Origin: Alloboseaceae bacterium BT-24-1
Lineage (GTDB): Bacteria > Pseudomonadota > Alphaproteobacteria > Rhizobiales > Beijerinckiaceae
Assembly: GCA_025846845.1 (NCBI GenBank)
Contig: JAOYTL010000003.1
Coordinates: 310,001-374,000 of the forward strand
DNA length: 64,000 bases
Direction: 5' to 3'
Shown piece after piece: positions 58,888 through 64,000 of the stretch (position 1 is its first letter; each line of letters opens with the position of its first letter). The translations under genes and the position numbers were made by a program. The notes under the pieces are model-generated. The model had not been told where the DNA came from and searched no databases. It worked only from the letters and a program-made list of their open reading frames with translations.

Positions 58888-61077
58888 CTAAAGGAAGCTC
58901 TGCGGATCGACGTCGACCGCGACCCTGACCGAGCCTTTCGGTTTTGGGGCGCGCTTGATCCAGGCGCGCAGGTAATCCTGGAGGTTGATCTCGCGCGAGG
59001 TCCGTACGATCAGCCGCATGCGGTGGCGCCCGCGCAGGATCGCGAGCGGCGCCTCCGCCGGCCCGAGAACCGCGACTCCAGCCGGCGCCTCGGCGCAGCG
59101 CGCCAGCGCCCGCGCATGCGTCTCGGCCTCCCCTTGCGAATTGGCCGAGACGATCAGGCCCGCGAGCCGGCCGAAGGGCGGCAGGCCGGCCGCTTCCCGC
59201 GACGCCGTCTCGGCCGCGTAGAAGCGCTCGGGATCGCCCGAGATCAGCGCTTTCAACACCGGATGGTTGGGGTCGTGCGTCTGGAGCAGCGCCCGTCCCG
59301 GCTTCTCGCCGCGCCCGGCCCGGCCGGTGACCTGCCGGAGCACCTGGAAGGTGCGCTCGGCGGCGCGCGGATCGCCCGAGGTCAGGCCGAGATCGGCGTC
59401 GATCACCCCGACCAGCGTCATTCCCGGGAAATTATGGCCCTTGGCGACGAGCTGGGTGCCGATGACAATGTCGAACTCGCCCTCGGCCACCGCCATCAGC
59501 TCCTGCTTCAGGCGCTCGGTTCCACCGGGAAAGTCGCTCGACAGCACGATCGAGCGCGCTTGCGGAAACAGCGTCGCGACCTCCTCGGCGAGGCGCTCGA
59601 CGCCCGGCCCGCAGGCGACGAGGCTCTCGGGCTGATGGCAGGCCGGGCACTCATGCGGCCGGCGCTCGACATGGCCGCAATGGTGGCAGACCAGTGCTCG
59701 CCGGAAGCGATGGTCGACGAGCCAGGCCGAGCAGTTCTTGCACTGGAAGCGGTGACCGCAATCGCGGCACAGCGTCAGCGGCGCATAGCCGCGCCGGTTG
59801 AGGAAGAGCAGCGACTGCTCCTTCGCCTCGAGATTGGCCTCGACCGCCTTGACCAGACCCGATGAAAGCCAACGCCCGCGCTCCGGCTTGTCCTTGCGCA
59901 GGTCGACCAGGCCGAGCACCGGCAATTCGCGCCCGCCATAGCGCTCAGGCAGCTTGAGATGGAGATAGCGGCCGCGCTCGGCGTTGACGCGGGTTTCGAG
60001 CGAGGGCGTCGCCGAGGCCAGTACCACCGGAGCGTTCTCGATCTTGCCGCGCACCACCGCCATGTCGCGGGCATGATAGGCAACGCCGTCCTCCTGCTTG
60101 TAGGCGGCCTCGTGCTCCTCATCGACAATGATCAGGCCGAGATCGCGGTAGGGCAGGAACAGCGCCGAGCGCGCCCCAGCCACCACCAGCGCCTCGCCCT
60201 TGGCGATCGCCGCCTGCAGGCGCTCGCGCCGGCGCCCGCTCACAGCCGAATGCCACAGCCCCGGCCGGACGCCGAAGCGCGCCTCGAAACGGTCGATGAA
60301 CTGCGCGGTCAGCGCGATCTCGGGCATCAGGATCACGCTCTGCCGCCCGAGCCGGATCGCCTCGGCGACAGCCTCGAAATAGACCTCGGTCTTGCCGGAG
60401 CCCGTGACCCCCTCGAGCAGCGCGACCTGCCAGGACTGCTTGCGCACGAGCTCGGCAAGCGCATCGCCCACCGCCTGCTGATCATCGGAAAGTTGCGGTT
60501 TGGCGTGGTCGGGATCGGGCCGGGCTGCGATCGCCTCCTGCGGCAGCGCCTCCACGGAGAAGGTGCCGGCATCGACGAGGGAATCGATCACTGCCGTGCT
60601 GACCGAGGCTGCCTGGGCCAGCGCCGACTTGCCAATCAGCAGGCCGCCCTCGGCAGCGGCGATGGCGCGCGCCCGGCCCGGCGTCATCCGCGCCGGCGGC
60701 GGTCCGATGAGCCTGACGCCAAGCTTCGGCCGCTCCGGCGTGTCGTCCGGGGGGCGCCGCAACGCCAGCGCCAGCACCGAGCCCTTGGCGGCGAGCGTGT
60801 ACCAGGCGACCCAGTCGACCAGCTTGCGCAAGGCCGGATCGAGCGGCGGCATGTCGAGCTTGCCGACCACCTTTTTGAGGTTGCCGCCGCGCCCCGAGCC
60901 AACCTCCCAGACGACCCCGACCGTCTCGCGCGGCCCGAGCGGCACCTGCACGACATCGCCCGGCGCGAGCGTGAGCCCGGGCGGCACGGCGTAGCTATAG
61001 GCTTGGTCGAGGCCGAGCGGGATCAGCACCTCGACCGTGCCGCCACCGCCCTGCCCTTCATTGAGCGCATCGTCCAT
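58888..61077 (-). CDS. priA: Primosomal protein N' (replication restart helicase PriA)
   Basis: The 729-residue protein has the N-terminal 3'-DNA-binding domain (VEVLIPLGLDQAYSYAVPPGLTLAPGDVVQVPLGPRETVGVVW), helicase motif I GVTGSGKT at 223-230, motif II DEEH at 319-322, and eight cysteines of the zinc region around 430-480 (CRDCGHRFQCKNCSAW, CHHCGHVERRPHECPAC). Motifs V and VI follow (GTQLVAKGHNFPGMTLVGVIDADLGL, QVTGRAGRG). PriA restarts stalled replication forks. The complete set of motifs indicates an active enzyme. Confidence 0.97.
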   Translation of the reverse strand: MDDALNEGQGGGGTVEVLIPLGLDQAYSYAVPPGLTLAPGDVVQVPLGPRETVGVVWEVGSGRGGNLKKVVGKLDMPPLDPALRKLVDWVAWYTLAAKGSVLALALRRPPDDTPERPKLGVRLIGPPPARMTPGRARAIAAAEGGLLIGKSALAQAASVSTAVIDSLVDAGTFSVEALPQEAIAARPDPDHAKPQLSDDQQAVGDALAELVRKQSWQVALLEGVTGSGKTEVYFEAVAEAIRLGRQSVILMPEIALTAQFIDRFEARFGVRPGLWHSAVSGRRRERLQAAIAKGEALVVAGARSALFLPYRDLGLIIVDEEHEAAYKQEDGVAYHARDMAVVRGKIENAPVVLASATPSLETRVNAERGRYLHLKLPERYGGRELPVLGLVDLRKDKPERGRWLSSGLVKAVEANLEAKEQSLLFLNRRGYAPLTLCRDCGHRFQCKNCSAWLVDHRFRRALVCHHCGHVERRPHECPACHQPESLVACGPGVERLAEEVATLFPQARSIVLSSDFPGGTERLKQELMAVAEGEFDIVIGTQLVAKGHNFPGMTLVGVIDADLGLTSGDPRAAERTFQVLRQVTGRAGRGEKPGRALLQTHDPNHPVLKALISGDPERFYAAETASREAAGLPPFGRLAGLIVSANSQGEAETHARALARCAEAPAGVAVLGPAEAPLAILRGRHRMRLIVRTSREINLQDYLRAWIKRAPKPKGSVRVAVDVDPQSFL

Positions 61078-61123
61078 GCGCCCGTCTCTAGCACTGATTC
61101 GGGGCGGTGGCCGGCAGCAGCTT

Positions 61124-62626
61124 TCAGGCCGTCGCCGGCCGCTGTGCCATGAGCTTGCGCGTCGCCCAGACGAAGACCGGCCAAAGCAGCGCGCCGAAGG
61201 TCATCGCCGCCAGCACCGAGGACACCGGCCGGCTGAAGAAGGGCAGGATCGAGCCGTCCGACTTGATCAGCGAGGTCACGAAGCTCTGCTCCACCATGGT
61301 TCCCATGACGATGCCGAGCACCATCGCGGCGACCGGGTAGCCGTTCTTCTCCATCACGAAGCCGATCAGGCCGAAGATCGCGACGCAGTAGACCGCGAAC
61401 AGGTTGTTGCCCGCCGTGGCGAAGGCGCCGACCGCGCAGAAGATCATGATCACCGGCATCACAGCCGAGCGTGGCGCCCCGACGACCTTGCTCGCCAGCC
61501 GGATCATGATGATGCCGAGCGGGATCATGATGATGTTGCCGATGATGAAGATGATGTAGAGCGCGTACATGCTCGACGCCTGCGAGGTGAACAGCGTTGG
61601 GCCGGGGTTGAGCCCCTTCATGTAGAGCACGCCGATCGCAATCGCGGTGATGGTGTCGCCGGGGATGCCGAAGAGCAGCGCCGGCACCCAGCCCGAGGCG
61701 AGCGAGGCGTTGTTGGAGGCGCCCGCCTCGATCAGCCCTTCCGGGTGGCCGGTGCCGAATTTCTCCGGCGTCTTCGAGAAGCGCTTGGCCATGGCGTAGC
61801 TGACCCAGGCCGCCATGTCGGCGCCGGCGCCGGGCAGCACGCCGATGATGATACCGATCAGGTTCCCGCGCGCCTGCTGCTTGGGATATTTCTTGGTCAG
61901 CGCCCACTGGCCCTTCAGGATCGAGCCGAGCCGGCGGTTCTCCAGCTTCGGCGGATCGCGCTCGGTCAGCGAGCGCATCACCTCGGCCAAGGCGAAGACG
62001 CCGACCAGCGCCGGGATCACCTCGATGCCCCCCAGCAGGTCGGTGGAGCCCAGGGTGAAGCGCGGTACACCGCCGGGATTGTCGATGCCAATGCAGGTGA
62101 TCAGCAGGCCGAGCAGCATCGCCGCGATCGCCTTGATCGGCGAGGAGCGCGCCACCAGCGTCGAGCACATCAGGCCGAGCATGGCGAGCCAAAAGTTCTC
62201 ATAGGTCGAGAAGGACAGTGCCATCTCGGCCAGCAGCGGCGCGATCAGCATCAGCGAGAGCGTGCCGGCGATGCCGCCGAGCGCCGAGAACCACAGGCAG
62301 ATGCCGAGCGCAGTCTCCGCCTCGCCCTTGCGCGTCATCGCATAGGCTTCGTCGGTATAGGCGGCCGAGGCCGGCGTGCCCGGAATGCGCAGCAGGCAGC
62401 CGGGAATGTCGCCGGAGAAGATCGCCATCGCCGACGCGGTGATGATGGTGGCGACCGCCGCGATCGGCGAGAGGTAGAAGGTGACGGGGACGAGCAGCGC
62501 CGTCGCCATCGTCGCCGAGAGGCCGGGCAGCGAGCCGACCAGAAGCCCGTAGACGGCGGAAGCGAAGATCGCGATCAGCACATCCGGGGCGAAGACGAGG
62601 CCGAAGGCCTGGATGACGGTATCCAT
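61124..62626 (-). CDS. tctA: Tripartite tricarboxylate transporter large permease (TctA)
   Basis: The 500-residue membrane protein has about eleven hydrophobic segments and the two TctA signatures: GSLPGLSATMATALLVPVTFYLSP and, in the second half, GVLPGAGADMAAWVSYAMAKRFSKTPEKFGTGHPEGLIEAGASNNA. Members use ion gradients to import citrate or other carboxylates. It lies 7 bases after tctB. The ligand cannot be read from the permease. Confidence 0.95.
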   Translation of the reverse strand: MDTVIQAFGLVFAPDVLIAIFASAVYGLLVGSLPGLSATMATALLVPVTFYLSPIAAVATIITASAMAIFSGDIPGCLLRIPGTPASAAYTDEAYAMTRKGEAETALGICLWFSALGGIAGTLSLMLIAPLLAEMALSFSTYENFWLAMLGLMCSTLVARSSPIKAIAAMLLGLLITCIGIDNPGGVPRFTLGSTDLLGGIEVIPALVGVFALAEVMRSLTERDPPKLENRRLGSILKGQWALTKKYPKQQARGNLIGIIIGVLPGAGADMAAWVSYAMAKRFSKTPEKFGTGHPEGLIEAGASNNASLASGWVPALLFGIPGDTITAIAIGVLYMKGLNPGPTLFTSQASSMYALYIIFIIGNIIMIPLGIIMIRLASKVVGAPRSAVMPVIMIFCAVGAFATAGNNLFAVYCVAIFGLIGFVMEKNGYPVAAMVLGIVMGTMVEQSFVTSLIKSDGSILPFFSRPVSSVLAAMTFGALLWPVFVWATRKLMAQRPATA

Positions 62627-62633
62627 CGCGGCC

Positions 62634-63125
62634 TCACCAGGGGAAGGGCAGCAGGCCGCCGGGCAGCGGAACGCGCAGCAGCTTGAGGAAAATCAGGTTG
62701 ATGACGAAAGGCGCGATCAGTGCGAGTGGCACCGCGAGCTTGGGCCTGGCGCCGAAGGCGAGGCTCGCGACCAGCACCATGATCCCGGCCGTCGGCAGGA
62801 AGCCGAGCTTTTCGGAAGCGAGTGCATAGAACAACAGCAGCGCCGGCGGCAGCAGCGCCAGCCAGTTGCGCCAGGCCGGCAGCGGCTCGAGCATTTCGGG
62901 CGCGCTGTGGCTCGCGACGTCGGCCTCGGCGACCTCCTCGAAGCGCCGGCCGATACCGAGCACGATCATGACGCCGCAGAGCATCAGCCCGGCGCCGACG
63001 ACCATCGGGAAGGCCGAGGGGCCGACCTGCTGGCCGGGCACCGGCGGCAGTTTCGAGCCGTAGAAGAAGGCGGCGGCGCCGAGCGTCGCGATGGCGCCCC
63101 CGGTCACGCGGTCTGACAACAACAT
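62634..63125 (-). CDS. tctB: Tripartite tricarboxylate transporter small permease (TctB)
   Basis: The 163-residue protein has four membrane segments with the TctB layout (RVTGGAIATLGAAAFFYGSKLPPVPGQQVGPSAFPMVVGAGLMLCGVMIV at the start, then a polar loop and two or three further segments). It is the small membrane partner of TctA and sits between tctC and tctA. A 14-bp stem-loop lies between it and tctC. Confidence 0.92.
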   Translation of the reverse strand: MLLSDRVTGGAIATLGAAAFFYGSKLPPVPGQQVGPSAFPMVVGAGLMLCGVMIVLGIGRRFEEVAEADVASHSAPEMLEPLPAWRNWLALLPPALLLFYALASEKLGFLPTAGIMVLVASLAFGARPKLAVPLALIAPFVINLIFLKLLRVPLPGGLLPFPW

Positions 63126-63179
63126 GCTGCGGAGTCTCGTCGAACTGTGATCGCGCCATGCCGGCGCCGACTGGAACGG

Positions 63180-63210
63180 AGGAGCGGACGGGCATCGCCC
63201 GTCCGCTCCT
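63180..63210. other. Intercistronic stem-loop between tctC and tctB
   Basis: AGGAGCGGACGGGC, loop ATC, GCCCGTCCGCTCCT: a perfect 14-bp stem. It begins 12 bases after the tctC stop on the minus strand, with no T-run behind it. Position and shape match the element after the family 5 binding protein, so it likely protects the tctC mRNA end or reduces read-through. Confidence 0.8.
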
Positions 63211-63221
63211 GTTCAATTGCC

Positions 63222-64000
63222 TCAGGCCTTGGTCAGGCCGGCGGCCTTCATCGCCGAGGCCATAGAGGCATCGCTGTCGGCCATGAACTTGGCGAAGCCC
63301 GCCCCGTCGGCGAACTTCATGCCAAAGCCGCGCGAGTTCATGAAGTCCTGATACTCCTTGGAGTCGAAGGCCTTCTTCAGCGACGCGGTCAGCTTGGCCT
63401 GGATGTCGGCCGGCACCGCCTTGGGCGCGCCGATGCCGCGCCAGGCTCCGACCGAGTAGTTGATTCCGAGCGACTCGTTCAGCGTCGGCACGTCCTTGAA
63501 CTGCGGATTGCGCGCGCTCGCCATGATCGCCAGCGACTTCGCCTTGCCGGCGTCGATCATCGCCCGTGCTTCCGGCACCGAGCAGGTGACGATGTCGATG
63601 CCACCGGCCGCCAGGTCCTGCATGCCGGGCGCGGCGCCGTTCGACGGCACCCAGGCGACATGGTCGGGCTTCAGCCCCATCGCGACCAGCCAGCCGACCA
63701 AAGCGAGGTGCCAGATGCCGCCCTGGCCCGTGCCGGATGCCTTGAGCTTGCCGTGAGGCGCGGCCTTGATCGCCGCGGCCAGCTCCTTGATGTCCTTGTA
63801 CGGGCTCGAGGCCGAGACCTGCACACCCGGCGGGTCCTCGTTCATCAGGCCGAGCGCGGCGTAGTCGCTCGATTTCAGCTCGGTCAGGCCCTGATGGCGC
63901 ATCATCGCGATCTCGACCGTCAGCATGCCGACCGTGTAGCCGTCAGCCGGGGCCGACGCGATCGCCTGATGCCCGACAACGCCGGAGCCGCCGGTGCGAT
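63222..64000 (-). CDS. tctC: Tripartite tricarboxylate transporter binding protein (TctC/BugT), N-terminus cut by window
   Basis: About 259 residues are visible; the frame is open at the right edge, so the signal peptide and N-terminus are missing. The piece has the Bug-family features SAPADGYTVGMLTV, then GVQVSASSPYKDIKELAAAIKAAPHGKLKASGTGQGGIWHLALVGWLVAMGLKPDHVAWVPSNGAAPGMQDLAAGGIDIVTCSV and a C-terminal SLKKAFDSKEYQDFMNSRGFGMKF. It binds a carboxylate in the periplasm and delivers it to TctA/TctB. Confidence 0.93.
   Translation of the reverse strand, partial: RTGGSGVVGHQAIASAPADGYTVGMLTVEIAMMRHQGLTELKSSDYAALGLMNEDPPGVQVSASSPYKDIKELAAAIKAAPHGKLKASGTGQGGIWHLALVGWLVAMGLKPDHVAWVPSNGAAPGMQDLAAGGIDIVTCSVPEARAMIDAGKAKSLAIMASARNPQFKDVPTLNESLGINYSVGAWRGIGAPKAVPADIQAKLTASLKKAFDSKEYQDFMNSRGFGMKFADGAGFAKFMADSDASMASAMKAAGLTKA

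Overview
The window is GC-rich chromosomal DNA from an alphaproteobacterium, most likely of the order Hyphomicrobiales; Bosea or a close relative is my guess, not a proof. The clues are an F1 ATP synthase operon (atpHAGDC) without the F0 genes, an sdhCDAB operon, an ethylmalonyl-CoA-pathway type MaoC hydratase, an Lrp regulator facing hppD, and many solute-binding-protein transporters. I see no phage, insertion sequence, CRISPR array or plasmid gene. One tRNA-Leu(CAA) lies at 20715-20799.

Left part (1-12.8 kb): a PfkB kinase end and a SIS-domain protein, then a carbohydrate locus. On the minus strand an ABC binding protein and two permeases are followed by a DapA/NanA-type aldolase, a GntR/FCD regulator and a TRAP transporter (dctP, Q, M). 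Divergent from it are an aldo/keto reductase, a COG3618 lactonase and FucU mutarotase. The parts resemble the L-fucose locus of Campylobacter jejuni, so oxidative catabolism of L-fucose or a similar 6-deoxy sugar is inferred. From 13.0 to 16.9 kb is a peptide-type ABC importer (binding protein plus two permeases). Neither ABC system has an ATPase gene nearby.

Middle (17-33.7 kb): a DUF1062 gene in an atypical patch, a hybrid histidine kinase facing a LuxR-type response regulator, the tRNA, YqaA, DsbB, an HNH protein, 3-hydroxybutyryl-CoA dehydrogenase with EtfAB, a rhomboid protease, a cobalamin adenosyltransferase, Lrp/hppD, LysR/EamA, and HxlR with a RibD-like reductase. At 31 kb an unknown gene sits between the eamA 3' end and a second, synonymously diverged copy of that end.

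Right part (33.7-64 kb): a TetR-controlled RND pump with a perfect 24-bp palindrome, a glutamine amidotransferase/DadA-like oxidoreductase pair, CreD, the sdh operon with an extra small membrane protein, a metzincin-like protease gene with a small secreted partner, the mesaconyl-CoA-hydratase-like and CitE-like genes around a racemase and a DUF429/dehydratase fusion, the atp operon with an extra exported protein between atpD and atpC, priA, and a tripartite tricarboxylate transporter (tctABC).

Two patterns run through the window. A family of palindromic intergenic repeats (seven copies recognised) begins with GTCAT and ends with ATGAC. In addition, all four solute-binding-protein genes with a visible downstream permease gene are separated from it by a strong stem-loop, two of which are members of the repeat family. 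This suggests post-transcriptional tuning of binding protein versus permease levels.
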